In this document: positions 1 to 9,672 of the stretch, piece by piece | How the letters are laid out: each line of letters begins with the position of its first letter | How positions within the stretch are numbered: the first letter of the stretch is position 1 | From: Davidsoniella eucalypti | Lineage: Eukaryota > Ascomycota > Sordariomycetes > Microascales > Ceratocystidaceae | Direction of reading: 5' to 3' | Assembly: GCA_004009845.1 (NCBI GenBank) | Contig: RMBW01000019.1 | Coordinates: 1 to 64,000 of the forward strand | DNA length: 64,000 nt | Program-made: the position numbers and the translations under genes | The notes under the pieces: generated by a model | Told to the model about the DNA's origin: nothing | What the model saw: the letters and a program-made list of their open reading frames with translations, nothing else | Database searches by the model: none

Positions 1-954
1 CTGGAGCAATTCGGATGCGGTGGAAGGCCGAGATAACACTACCTTGGAAACCCATTCAGAACCTGTGATGCGACGCAGAGTTTCTCCATGAGAGGCAGGG
101 GGTACTTGTCCTTGATTGATGCGTTTGTTAACTCCACGGTAGTCACGCAGAAGCGTACTCCCGCCTCCTGGTTTATTGACGAAGAGGACGGAGGAACCGT
201 GTTCCGAGTCAGAGGGGCTGATGAACTGGGTGCCTTTGAGGCTTCCAGGGTCTTTTGGAGGACGAGGAGTTCCGGCGTGTGAGGGGTACAGCGACTGGGT
301 AGGGATTTTGGCGCCTGGTTTGAGCCTGATTTCCAAGTCTACTCCTGGCCTGTGCGGGGGTAGTGTCTCGGCTAGTTTAGGGTCGAAAGCCGAGGCTACT
401 GGCTCTAACCAGTCGGGTAAATGCGGACGTGATTTGTCCTTATGGGCGAGAGCGATCTGGATGTTCTCCAGCGAAGCTCTATAAATACTCACGTTGCCCT
501 CCTCGCTGCAGAGTTTATAAAATTCCTCTGCGTTTAGTTCTTCAGCAGGTGCGATAATCACCTCTTGTTTCCGAGGCCGGAGCCTTACATCGTTGTTTAC
601 CAACCATCTCTGGCCTAGGATGATGTCCTCAGTTTGGCCAGGAACCACGTAGGCCCAAATGGTTTCTTGGTGGCCGTTGATGGTGAGGGAGAAGGCGGCG
701 ATGGTGTCGATGTGCGGGGGGTTGTCCTGTGTAGTGACTTGGACAATCTCTCGTTCGGAGATGGTGTGGGTGAGGATGGCGTGAGGGAGGAGACGCGGGG
801 GAACGACGGCGACAGTGAGGCAGCCACTATCCACGAGGGCCTTAGTCGAGTAGTCACCTAAACTTACGTCTAAATAATTACCCGAGGCACTCATTTCTAA
901 TCTGACTATTCTATCTCCAATTGATTCCCCTTGTCGGGGAGCGGTTTCCCCCGA
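1..954 (-). pseudogene. pol: M1 pol, 5' part: aspartic protease and start of reverse transcriptase
   Basis: One reading frame is open from 954 to the window edge. A methionine lies at 894, but the frame upstream also looks coding because it shares a RIVRLEM-like stretch with element B. The protease active site is LVDSGC, about 20 residues after that methionine, followed by a conserved VVPGQTEDIILGQRWL region. The reverse transcriptase part is recognisable (SVLFVNKPGGG, DYRGVN, EWVSKV) but loses alignment with element B in two places, and near base 43 one base is missing before the expected VIxAFHRIRIA motif. These are frameshifts whose reading happens to stay open. Polyprotein processing and reverse transcription are the family roles; this copy looks decayed. 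Confidence 0.8.
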
Positions 955-955
955 C
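933..955 (-). promoter_or_regulatory. Stem-loop directly after the M1 gag stop codon
   Basis: The sequence can form a 7-base-pair perfect stem (933-939 with 949-955, GTCGGGG/CCCCGAC) around a 9-base loop. It starts three bases after the gag stop TAG (961-959). The pol frame, shifted by one base relative to gag, opens immediately at 954. The position suggests a translational recoding signal, but this is inference. Confidence 0.45.
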
Positions 956-958
956 TAT

Positions 959-2473
959 CTAAAAATCCGGCTCATTGCTGACTGAAGGGGCGGTGCTAGA
1001 GGATTGCGGTTGCGAGGTACTTAGACATTCATTGATCATTGAGCGAACATCCTCTAGGGAGATGGATGGCTTAGTGGCCGCGGCGTTGGCGCGGATGGCA
1101 CCCCTGGCGTTGCGTGAGTTACGGCATTCTGCGGTGCTGTGGCCTGGTCTCTTGCATTTGGAGCAGAAGTTAGGGGAGCTTGGGCAGAACCTCGGGGAAT
1201 GTCCCTTTAGGTTGCAGGAGGAGCAGGGGGAGCGTCTGAGCACTTGAACGAGGAGTGCGTGGTCTGTTGACAAAAGAGGCAGGGCTTGAAGGTGGTTGCG
1301 CTGCTGTTTACGGGGGCGCCTGAGAGGGCTGCATAGGGGTAGGCTGACGCCATTGGAGGAGGTGGCGCGGCGAGCCTTGTTGGTTTCCTTGACTCTGGCG
1401 ACAGGACGCATTGTTGCTATCATAGTGTCGAAGGGTCTGATGTGGAAGAGCGTGGCAAGGTGATCCTGCATGTCTGGGTGCAGGCCTTCTTGGAGGATGG
1501 ACAGTAGTGTGTTATGGTCTGTAATTTGGGCTTTGTCGCGGAGGGCGCATAGGCGGTTGGTGAATGTTTCGAAAGGCTCGCTAGATCCCTGCTTTAGTTT
1601 CATCAGTAGGCGGTTGGCCGTTCTGGCGCGTGTCTGGTCGTCATAGCGTGAGTCTAGGTACGCGATAAATAGCTGGAAGCCGGTAGGGGACGCTAAGTGC
1701 TGAAGGTACTTGGTGCGGACTTGGTCCCTGATCTCGGGAGAGAGTGAGTTCATGGTGTAAGCTAGTTGGTCCCTAGGCGAGTGAAACCTCTGGAAGTCGA
1801 CGAGGAATTTCTCGTTGAGCTCGTGCTTCCATGTGGTGTAGTCGAACGATCCGTCGAATTTGCGCACAGCGTCTAGGACGTCCTTACGGCGAGAGATGGA
1901 GTCTTCGCGGTTGGGGAGAATGGTAATGCCGCCAGCTAGGGGCGTTGATGTGGGCGTCGTAGAGGGTGCGTGTGTTTGAGCGGAGGTAGGAGCGTTACGG
2001 GTAGGGGCGGCTAGTTTGAGGCCATGACGTTCTAGGGTTTCAGCGAGAGCCGCTAGTTCTTCTTCCTCGTCGTATTCATCCTTGACAACCGGTGGCTGGA
2101 CAGGTTTCTTTGGTGTGAGGAAGGAGGTGATGTCTGTGGCAATGTCGTTGAGGAGCTCATAGAGCTTGTCCAGTTGGCCGAGTTCAGGGGCGTTCTCCTT
2201 GAGTAGGTTTTGGAGGGCGATCAACTGAATTTCCGCGATGTTTAGGTTCTCGTGGAATTGGAAGGCCCAGCGGCCTTTCTTGAAGGTGATCCAGTCCACC
2301 GGGTCCCTGGAGGCTGCTTGGAGTTTGCCTTGGTAGACCTGTGTGAGATAGTCGAGTGTACGTGTTGCCTCGGTGGAGTAGACCTTGGCGCGTGGGCGTC
2401 CGCAGATCGAGGTGCGCAGGGGAGCGGGCCTAGGCTGGGGGCCTATCTCTGGCTGGTGGAGGAAGGAGTCCAT
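959..2473 (-). CDS. gag: M1 Gag (nucleocapsid) protein, 504 aa
   Basis: This is the structural protein that would form the virus-like particle and package element RNA. The central region (LNEKFLVDFQ through ETFTNRLCALRDKAQI) has the usual helical retrotransposon Gag character. The C terminus has two CCHC zinc knuckles of spacing C-x2-C-x4-H-x4-C: CSSCNLKGHSPRFC and CSKCKRPGHSTAEC. A third knuckle, CLFCQQTTHSSFKC, lies just upstream (about 1250-1300) in another frame, so this gag probably carries two compensating indels. The ATG at 2473 lies 30 bases after the stop of the upstream small ORF. Gag ends with TAG at 959 and pol follows in another frame. Confidence 0.85.
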   Translation of the reverse strand: MDSFLHQPEIGPQPRPAPLRTSICGRPRAKVYSTEATRTLDYLTQVYQGKLQAASRDPVDWITFKKGRWAFQFHENLNIAEIQLIALQNLLKENAPELGQLDKLYELLNDIATDITSFLTPKKPVQPPVVKDEYDEEEELAALAETLERHGLKLAAPTRNAPTSAQTHAPSTTPTSTPLAGGITILPNREDSISRRKDVLDAVRKFDGSFDYTTWKHELNEKFLVDFQRFHSPRDQLAYTMNSLSPEIRDQVRTKYLQHLASPTGFQLFIAYLDSRYDDQTRARTANRLLMKLKQGSSEPFETFTNRLCALRDKAQITDHNTLLSILQEGLHPDMQDHLATLFHIRPFDTMIATMRPVARVKETNKARRATSSNGVSLPLCSPLRRPRKQQRNHLQALPLLSTDHALLVQVLRRSPCSSCNLKGHSPRFCPSSPNFCSKCKRPGHSTAECRNSRNARGAIRANAAATKPSISLEDVRSMINECLSTSQPQSSSTAPSVSNEPDF

Positions 2474-2502
2474 GTTGTCATCGATGGTGTCCGAGCCAAA
2501 CC

Positions 2503-2943
2503 CTAGTATGTGGGGTTGGTCAGGGCGCGGACTGTGAGGATCTGTGCGCTTCGGGTGGACCGGATCCTAGTGGGCATGGGTGCAATGTGGCCAATGATGC
2601 CAGATGCGAAGGTCATGCAGTGAAGGTGGCTGTGGAAGTGCGAAGCGTGGGACAAGATAAGAGGACCAGCAGGGAAGGGGCCAAGTAGTTTGGCTAGGCG
2701 GGGACGCTCGGAGCGCTTGAAGAGGGAGAGGTAGCACCAGCCGGAGCGAGTCCACAGGCGTTTCTGCGAGTGAAAGGGGGTGGGGACGTGCTTGGCTTTG
2801 AAGGCCTGGATGAGGCGTAGCGTAGAGTCCGCTAGGAAGATAAAGATGATAGGGCCTAAAAAGAGGAAGGCTAGTGAATCGGTGAGGCCGTAAAAGAGGC
2901 CGAGGGCAATCTCCCAGACATGGAGAAGGATAGTGTGCATCAT
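2503..2943 (-). CDS. M1 pre-gag ORF, 146 aa, hydrophobic N terminus, unknown function
   Basis: This ORF precedes gag and is not a standard Gypsy gene. Residues 1-45 are strongly hydrophobic (one or two possible membrane segments). Residues 68-70 begin the motif GWCYLSLFKRSERP, followed by AKLLGPFPAG. Related sequence occurs at the same place in two other elements of this window, B-prime (10385-10597) and E (11214-12077), despite wide divergence elsewhere, which argues for a real protein. It is not in frame with gag. A role in membrane targeting of the particle is possible but speculative. I do not recognise the domain. Confidence 0.65.
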   Translation of the reverse strand: MMHTILLHVWEIALGLFYGLTDSLAFLFLGPIIFIFLADSTLRLIQAFKAKHVPTPFHSQKRLWTRSGWCYLSLFKRSERPRLAKLLGPFPAGPLILSHASHFHSHLHCMTFASGIIGHIAPMPTRIRSTRSAQILTVRALTNPTY

Positions 2944-2998
2944 GGTGCAGAAATTGGATAAGTGCGGAAGAAACGTCGCGTTAATTTATGGGTAAAGT

Positions 2999-3113
2999 GT
3001 CAAGTGAGGTGAGGACGCTGCACTGAAAAATAGGATAAAGAGTTGAGTGAGGTATGGACGCTGCACTAAATAGTAAAGATAAAAAGGGTCAAGTGAGGTA
3101 TGGACGCTGCACT
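2999..3113 (-). repeat. Tandem repeat in M1 leader, three units
   Basis: A 26-base unit ending TGAGGTATGGACGCTGCACT occurs three times, starting near 2999, 3042 and 3088, with spacing of 43 and 46 bases. It lies between the primer-binding site and the pre-gag ORF. Element B-prime has an unrelated tandem repeat in the same position. Confidence 0.85.
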
Positions 3114-3143
3114 GGATAGTAAAGTAATAGGTAAAAGCTGTAG

Positions 3144-3154
3144 ATCGGTATCAA
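3144..3154 (-). other. M1 primer-binding site, self-complementary to its own LTR
   Basis: The minus strand reads TTGATACCGAT starting two bases after the LTR end. It is exactly complementary over 11 bases to ATCGGTATCAA inside the LTR (3219-3209), which would be the first bases of the transcript. Pairing stops on both sides. No tRNA-like primer site was recognised here. Confidence 0.75.
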
Positions 3155-3156
3155 AA

Positions 3157-3334
3157 TGACACGAACTAGGTGAGGCAGTGGCAAGCAATCTAGTAGAAAG
3201 GACTTCGATTGATACCGATGAAGGAGAAAGGCTAATATCTGTTGGAATACGGCGGGAATAGGTCCCTATTTATAGCCGTTTATCTGACTAGGTAAATACC
3301 TAGACAAATACCAACTGGGCCTTAGCCCGTGACA
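3157..3334 (-). repeat. M1 5' LTR, 178 bp
   Basis: TG...CA termini. A TATAAATA box (3274-3267) lies 55 bases before the predicted transcript start, the A at 3219. It resembles the LTRs of B, C and D in its TATAAATAGGGAC core and its overall layout. Confidence 0.9.
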
Positions 3335-4699
3335 ATACTTCCATTCTGGGTGTCACCGACCGCCTGTCTAAGTCCCAGATCCTGATCCCTATGTCGTCTA
3401 CAACCGCACAAGCCACCGCTGAAGCCTTGCTAATCCATGTTTTCTCGCACCACGGTTTTCCTCAAGCAATCGTCTCCGACAGAGGGCCTCAATTTGCGCA
3501 ATTATTCTGGGGAGAAGTATGTCGCCGGTTCGGCATTCAGCGTCGCCTGTCCACAGCGTTCCATCCTCAGACGGATGGCAGCCAAGAACGCAGTAATCAG
3601 GAGATTGAAACATACCTGCGCAATTTCTGCTCCTTCGCCCAGGACGACTGGGCCTCCTTACTGCCCCAAGCGCAACTCGCCCTAAACAACAGGATCTCTT
3701 CCGCTACAGGCCTCTCTCCTTTCTTCATGACCCACGGTTTTAACGTCGACATTATCGAACCATCTGTACAAGGGCCCCCAGCCTCGAATAAGTCTCCAGT
3801 GCGCGGGGCCCAGGATTGGTTAGCAAAGCTAAGTGATGCCACCCAGTTCGCTATTGTCGCCATGGCGGCCGCCCAAGAACACCAGGAGAACAGTGCTAAC
3901 CGTCTTCGCCAGCCCTCTGAAAGTTTCAAAGTAGGAGACCTAGTTTACCTAAACACGAAGCACCTGACTACGGAAAGGCCTTCAAAGAAGCTAGACTGGC
4001 TAGCTAGACGGTACACTGTCCTGGAAGTTGTAGGCAGCCATAACGTTCGCCTGAACGTACCCTCGGATATTCACCCAGTCTTCCATGTGAGTCTCATCCG
4101 ACGCGCCCCAAACAACCCTTTGCCATCTCAGGAGATTCAGGATGATGAACCTGTCGCAATCACGGCTAGGGAAGCGCTTGAGGACCCCTCATTGGAGGCT
4201 GGTGAGTACAGGGTGGAGGCAATATTGAAACAGCGCACTTCCCGAGGTCACAAGCAAGCCCTCGTCAAATGGCTAGGCTACCAAGATGCGACGTGGGAAC
4301 CCCTGGAACATGTGGAAGACACTGTTGCCTGGCGCATCTTCACGGAGAAAACCAAGAAGAACTGGGATGTCACTGTCCAGTCTCTGTACTCTGCCTGGTT
4401 ATTGTCGTAGAGCAAATCCGACAAGGGCTATGGCGTGACCCTCGACACACGCAATCCTCCCCGCTGGAGGCTATGCCGCAGACCACTGCGCCACGACGAC
4501 CGCTTGCGCCCCCTGGCGCCTACCGCTTCCGGTATCTTTACCCTGTTTGGAAAGTGTTATTTTTGTTTTATTGGATTGTTACCATGGCTCATCTTGTTTT
4601 CTGTTATTTGTCATATTGTATTGGTTGTTTGAAGGAGTTTTTTATGGGTTTTTGTTGTAAAATTAGTAAATTTTTTCTGCCGGTGGGGGGGGAGACTAT
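3335..4699 (+). mobile_element. Element B, left copy: 3' half of internal region
   Basis: This stretch is nearly identical to 7397-8257 plus 9673-10186. It holds the integrase core, chromodomain and 3' untranslated region, and ends in the polypurine tract GGTGGGGGGGGAGACTAT just before the LTR at 4700. Its 5' part is cut off by the M1 insertion and continues beyond M1, outside the window. Confidence 0.92.
3337..4410 (+). pseudogene. pol: Element B left copy: integrase core and chromodomain, 5'-truncated
   Basis: The frame is open from the M1 insertion point to the TAG at 4408-4410; there is no genuine start. It contains the last two acidic residues of the DD35E integrase core (SDRGPQF and the glutamate in HPQTDGSQERSNQEIE). 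A GPY-like C-terminal region follows (VGDLVYLNTKHL, HPVFHVSLIRR), then a chromodomain (YRVEAILKQRTSRGHK, VKWLGYQDATWEPLEHV). In chromoviruses the chromodomain binds histone marks and steers integration. The sequence is otherwise undamaged. Confidence 0.9.
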
Positions 4700-4878
4700 T
4701 GTAAGGGTCTAAGGCCCATCAGTATTGGCCAAGTCATGCCTTGGCCCTACTCGACTCTGACATAAATAGGGACCGATTCCCTCGTAGTTTAGTCTTAGTT
4801 TCTCTTTCTCCCTCATCGGTCTCAATTCAATTCATCTTTACGACCATTTTTCCTCGCAAATCCTCGTATATCGTCTCA
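4700..4878 (+). repeat. Element B LTR shared by left and right copies, 179 bp
   Basis: TGTAAGGG...GTCTCA. It differs from the LTR at 10187-10365 by one base that I can see (C/T in the CGACT(C/T)TGACATAAATAGG part). It serves as 3' LTR of the left copy. On its right it joins directly to sequence just upstream of pol, without primer-binding site, leader or gag. A predicted transcript start (ATCGGTCTCAA) is at 4815-4825. Confidence 0.92.
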
Positions 4879-4905
4879 GAAGGCGAACAGATAGTTAGAT
4901 TAGAG

Positions 4906-5817
4906 ATGGGAGCTAAGGGAACGTATCTAGATTTATCTATGAATACTTTTTCTACGAAGGCTCTCGTCGACAGTGGCTGTCTCTGCCTCGCCGTCGTGCC
5001 CCCGCGCCTACTCGCCTACGCTACGAAGACTTTACCCATCGAACCTCGTAAGGTATCCCTAGCTGCATCGCAAACCAGTCCCCCCGTCATCACACGAATC
5101 GCTCAGTTTACACTACACTTGCCCGACCACCACGAGGACATATGGGCCTACGTCGTCCCCGGCCAGACCGAAGACCTGATACTCGGTCAACGCTGGCTCA
5201 TTAACCACGACGTGCACTTGCACCCTCGTTCCGGACAAATTGAAGTCCCTACGGCCGAAGAACTGACACCTGACGAATTCCACAAGCTCTGCGACAACGA
5301 CGACGACCTCGCCATCTACCGGATTACACTAGAGGACGTCAACAGAGCATTAGCGCAAAAGGAACAGGAGAGACCTCCACTGCCTGAATGGTTAAGACCC
5401 GTAGCCTCTGCCTTCGAGGCAAAAGCGTCCAAGGACCTCCCGCCGCACCGGCCTGGAGTGGACTTGAAGATCGAGCTGCTGGAGGGAAAGACGTTACCTA
5501 TACAATCGTTGTACCCGTTGTCTCGCGCAGAGTTGTTGGTGATGCAGAAGACGCTGACGGAACTACTGGCTACTAAATGGATAAAGGACACAAAGTCTGA
5601 AGTGGGCTCTCCAGTGCTATTTGTAAAGAAACCTGGAGGTGGAATTCGTTTCTGCGTGGACTACCGCGCAGTCAACGCTATTTCCAAAAAGGACTCATAC
5701 CCCTTACCCCTTATCCACGACACCCTTCGGCAAATTTCGGAAGCCAAGTGGGTGTCCAAGGTAGACGTCATTGCGGCGTTCCATCGCATTCGTATAGCCC
5801 TGGCTACGAGGAGTTAA
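4906..5817 (+). pseudogene. pol: Element B right copy: protease and N-terminal reverse transcriptase
   Basis: The frame runs from inside the LTR, but the plausible methionine is at 4906, matching the M1 pol. The protease active site is LVDSGCLC and is followed by VVPGQTEDLILGQRWL. Reverse transcriptase begins around residue 195 (SLYPLSRAELLVMQKTLTE, VLFVKKPGGGIRFCVDYRAV, KWVSKVDVIAAFHRIRIA). The frame then ends at TAA 5815-5817 because one C appears to be missing in a C run at 5801-5803; the next frame continues with GYEELTAFRTPLGAFEW. A single-base deletion, or a sequencing error, explains this better than programmed frameshifting. Confidence 0.88.
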
Positions 5818-8257
5818 CCGCATTTCGGACTCCCCTAGGGGCCTTTGAATGGAACGTGATCCCTTTCGGTTTGACTAATGCCCCTGCCGCTTTCCAGCGT
5901 TACATCAATTCGGTCCTTCGGAAATGGCTAGGCATCAACTGCAGCGCTTACATTGACGATGTGGACATTTACTCCAGTGGTACTGAGGAAGAGCACAGGA
6001 AGTTAGTGCTCGAAATTGTCCACGCACTCGATCTCGCCGGCCTGCAACTCGACTTGCGCAAGTGTCACTTTCTGGCTAAGGAGATTAAGTTCCTCGGATT
6101 CATAGTCGGCCCAGGTATTGGTATCAAGGCTGACCCCGAGAAAACCCTAGCGATTCGTGAATGGAAACCACCTACGACATTGAAAGGTTTACGCGGGTTT
6201 ATTGGCTTCGTGAATTTCTACAGAGATTTTGTGCCTCGACTGTCAGAATTAATGGCGCCTCTGGTAGGGTTAACCAAGAAGGACACCCCTTTCGTATGGT
6301 CTGATGCCTGCGCTCACTCCTTTGCCGAAGTTAAGAAAGCCTTCCTTACTCCCCCTGTTCTGACTCCTTTTGACCCCCTGAAAGAAACTGTACTGACCGC
6401 CGACTCGTCTGGTTACGCCTTAGGAGCAGAATTATCCCAGCGAGGCGATGATGGCCTTATGCACCCCATCGCCTTCCTCTCGCGCAAACTTACTCCCCCG
6501 GAAGCCAATTACCCGATTCACGACAAGGAGATGTTGGCTATTTACTGGTCCATTCGAGAATGGCGCCATTTCCTTCTAGGGGTTGATTTTGTGGTGTGGA
6601 CTGACCACCGCAACCTGGAGTACTTTCGCACCAAGAGAACGCTTGCCGAGAGACAGCGTCGCTGGGGATATGAGCTCTCCGACTTTAGCTTCTGCCTGCG
6701 CCACCGCCCAGGCACCGAGCAAATCGTACCAGACGCCCTTTCAAGAAGGGACCAGGACATGCCAGCCGACGAAAAGGACGATAGGCTGGCTAGTCGTGTG
6801 CACCAACTCCTCGAGAAGAGTGAGTCGAGCAATGACCTGGTAGTAATCGGCGCAGTTTGGGCTCAGGAGCCAGACAAGGATGCGCCGACTGACGATAACG
6901 CAACTAGAGAAGTAGTACCATCCCCTTTCGCTGACCCCGAGATGACTGACCTATGGAACCAAGCCCTTGCCAATAATAACCGCTGGTGGCTGGCTCGTAA
7001 ATTCGTACGAGATGAAGCTCGCTCGTTCCCCGCCGACTGGGGTCTGCAATGGCAGATGAGCGAGTGTAAGGTTGACCAAGACGGACTGCTGCGCTGGCGT
7101 GATAGACTTTGGGTCCCATATTACGAACCCCTGAGAACCAAAATCATCCAGCAGACTCACGACTCTACTCTGGCCGGACACCCAGGAAGAGCAATCACTC
7201 GTGATCTTGTATCGCGCGAGTATGCCTGGCCTGGCCTGACTAACGACGTCCGACAATTCGTGTCCAACTGCTCCTCTTGCGGCAAGAGCAAGATCTGGCG
7301 AGAGCAGAAGCGCGGTCTACTGAAACCTCTGCCAGTACCGTCTAGACCCTGGGCTGAACTAGCAATGGACTTTATTGGCCCACTACCTACCTCTTCAGGC
7401 TATACTTCCATTCTGGGTGTCACCGACCGCCTGTCTAAGTCCCAGATCCTGATCCCCATGTCGTCTACAACCGCACAAGCCACCGCTGAAGCCTTGCTAA
7501 TCCATGTTTTCTCGCACCACGGTTTTCCTCAAGCAATCGTCTCCGACAGAGGGCCTCAATTTGCTCAATTATTCTGGGGAGAAGTATGTCGCCGATTCGG
7601 CATTCAGCGTCGCCTGTCCACAGCGTTCCATCCTCAGACGGATGGCAGCCAAGAACGCAGTAATCAGGAGATTGAGACATACCTGCGCAATTTCTGTTCC
7701 TTCGCCCAGGACGACTGGGCCTCCTTGCTGCCCCAAGCGCAACTCGCCCTAAACAACAGGATCTCTTCCGCTACAGGCCTCTCTCCTTTCTTCATGACCC
7801 ACGGTTTTAACGTCGACATTATCGAACCATCTGTACAAGGGCCCCCAGCCTCGAATAAGTCTCCAGTGCGCGGGGCCCAGGATTGGTTAGCAAAGCTAAG
7901 TGATGCTACTCAGTTCGCTATTGTCGCCATGGCGGCCGCCCAAGAACACCAGGAGAACAGTGCTAACCGTCTTCGCCAGCCCTCTGAAAGTTTCAAAGTA
8001 GGAGACCTAGTTTACCTAAACACGAAGCACCTGACTACGGAAAGGCCTTCAAAGAAGCTAGACTGGCTAGCTAGACGGTACACTGTCCTGGAAGTTGTAG
8101 GCAGCCATAACGTTCGCCTGAACGTACCCTCGGATATTCACCCAGTCTTTCATGTAAGCCTCATCCGACGCGCCCCAAACAACCCCTTGCCATCTCAGGA
8201 GATTCAGGACGATGAGCCTGTCGCAATCACGGCTAGGGAAGCGCTTGAGGACCCCTC
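5801..8257 (+). pseudogene. pol: Element B right copy: reverse transcriptase (YIDD), RNase H, integrase
   Basis: This is the continuation of pol in the next frame. It shows the palm motif YIDDVDIYS. RNase H follows, with TADSSGYALGAEL, HDKEMLAIYWSIREWRHFL and TDHRNLEYF. The integrase zinc-binding HHCC region follows (HDSTLAGHPGRA ... CSSC). The catalytic core has D in MDFIGPLP, D in SDRGPQF and E in ERSNQEIE. The reading frame ends artificially a few codons into the C LTR (TAA 8268-8270). The chromodomain it should carry lies beyond C at 9673-9897. Confidence 0.9.
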
Positions 8258-8437
8258 TGTAAGGGTCTAAGGCCCTGGTTGGTTTGGCTAAGCTTGATCT
8301 AAGCCTATGCAAAACGGTTATAAATAGGGACGTCTTCCCGCCGTTATTCCAACAGATAATAGTCCTTCTCTCCATCGGCCACAATCTAATCTCTCCTTTC
8401 TAAGATTGTTGGCCTCGTCCCTCCTTAGATCGTCTCA
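8258..8437 (+). repeat. Element C 5' LTR, 180 bp
   Basis: TGTAAGGG...CGTCTCA. The TATAAATA box begins at 8319 and the predicted transcript start ATCGGCCACAA at 8374, 55 bases later. Confidence 0.93.
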
Positions 8438-8439
8438 TT

Positions 8440-8450
8440 TTGTGGCCGAT
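8440..8450 (+). other. Element C primer-binding site, self-complementary to its LTR
   Basis: TTGTGGCCGAT, two bases after the LTR end, is the exact reverse complement of ATCGGCCACAA at 8374-8384. Three central bases differ from the M1 and B versions, and both partners differ together. Confidence 0.8.
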
Positions 8451-9200
8451 CAACCCTTAGATCGTCGACGTTTGACGCGATCATCTTTCGTTTTATGTTT
8501 ATAACCTTCGTTTTGGGTGTTAATTACCCCTCTTTTGGCGCTGTGAAAATGCCTTATCTTTGTTTTACCGTCTACTCTATGTAATTGAGCCGACGTTTTC
8601 CCCCGGTTTTGCCGTTGCTTACCTAAGTGGAGCTGCCAAGTACCCGTAAAACGATGCAAATCGTCGCGGAAGTAGTACCTCTGTAACGTCCTCTGAAATT
8701 AAGCCGACATTAACCCTGGGATTACGCCTGTTGCTCTGGGAAAATAGAGCCTGATGTAGACCCCTGTCGTCCCGCTAAAATGGACCCGTATGAGTGCACA
8801 CGCCTGTTGAAAGGGTGTCGACCGTACGCCCTGGGAACCGGCCTAGCTAAGTCGTAGTCGAACCGAAATAGACACAGAGTCCCTCCCCTGCATACACCCC
8901 TCCATTGAAGCCAACAGGCCATCTACCCTTGTAACGACCCCGTTAGCCGTGCGCTAAGGTCGCAAGGATTTTCACACCCCTATTTTTACATTTTTTAGGG
9001 GGTGCATGCACCCCTGTCCGATCTTTTAGGGGGTCAACACGGACCCCCCATCCCACAGAATTGCATCTACCAGGCCCCCCTGGAAACCCTCCGAATGCGC
9101 CCGACGGCGCCCCCTTAATTTTTACACCGCCTTTTCAACCATTTTTCCTGCGATAGGCAGGGGGAAATGAAGACACCATGTACCCCCCAAGGCTTCACAT

Positions 9201-9258
9201 ACGCCCCGGTATCGAGCCCGGATAAGTCGCACGCCCCGGTATCAAGCCCGGCTAAGTC
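9201..9258 (+). repeat. Two-copy tandem repeat inside element C
   Basis: CGCCCCGGTATCGAGCCCGG and CGCCCCGGTATCAAGCCCGG begin two adjacent, near-identical units of about 30 bases. No function is evident. Confidence 0.7.
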
Positions 9259-9492
9259 GTGATCGGAAGAAGAAGGACTAGTACCTCTCGTGGTCGGATT
9301 GCACCCCCCCTGGGCGTCGCAGATGCAGAATATACACGCCCCCAAGAGTTTCGGGCACGCCAAGGATTAGGCAGGAATTTATTGATGTTGCAATATTGGT
9401 TTCAGCGTACACGGGTTGTTTTATTGGTATTTGTAATTAGAAAAACATTAGTTAGGTAGTATATTTTTTCTGCCGGTGGAGGGGGAGGCTAT

Positions 9493-9672
9493 TGTAAGGG
9501 TCTAAGGCCCTGGTTGGTTTGGCTAAGCTTGATCTAAGCCTATGCAAAACGGTTATAAATAGGGACGTCTTCCCGCCGTTATTCCAACAGATAATAGTCC
9601 TTCTCTCCATCGGCCACAATCTAATCTCTCCTTTCTAAGATTGTTGGCCTCGTCCCTCCTTAGATCGTCTCA
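9493..9672 (+). repeat. Element C 3' LTR, 180 bp
   Basis: I see no difference from the 5' LTR at 8258-8437. It is followed by the CCCTC target duplication and by the resumed element B coding sequence. Confidence 0.93.

Larger units (their letters stand above)
1..3334 (-). mobile_element. Element M1: Ty3/Gypsy LTR retrotransposon, 3' part cut by window edge
   Basis: Read on the minus strand, the order is 5' LTR (3334-3157), primer-binding site, repeat-rich leader, a small extra ORF (2943-2503), gag (2473-959), then protease and the start of reverse transcriptase running off the left edge. The LTR starts TGTCACGG and ends GTGTCA. M1 is inserted in the integrase gene of element B: sequence right after the LTR (from 3335) matches B's intact copy from about 7397. 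The expected 5-base target duplication on the right is ATACT (3335-3339); its left partner is outside the window. Gag and reverse transcriptase carry small indels, so this copy is probably not functional. Confidence 0.9.
8258..9672 (+). mobile_element. Element C: short non-autonomous LTR element, complete
   Basis: A 1415-base element has two identical 180-base LTRs (8258-8437 and 9493-9672) and an internal region of 1055 bases without a coding sequence. It is flanked by a perfect 5-base target duplication, CCCTC (8253-8257 and 9673-9677). It keeps the cis signals: a self-complementary primer-binding site (8440-8450) and a polypurine tract GGTGGAGGGGGAGGCTAT before the 3' LTR. The 3' end TTTTTTCTGCCGGTGG matches element B, so the autonomous B-like family could mobilise it. 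The identical LTRs imply recent insertion. Confidence 0.92.

Noticed and set aside
3139..3156. tRNA primer-binding site in M1
   Set aside because: No recognisable tRNA 3' end complement such as a leading TGG; the sequence instead pairs with the element's own LTR.
5748..5817. Programmed frameshift in element B pol
   Set aside because: No slippery heptamer or structure stands out, the site lies inside the reverse transcriptase core, and a missing C explains it.
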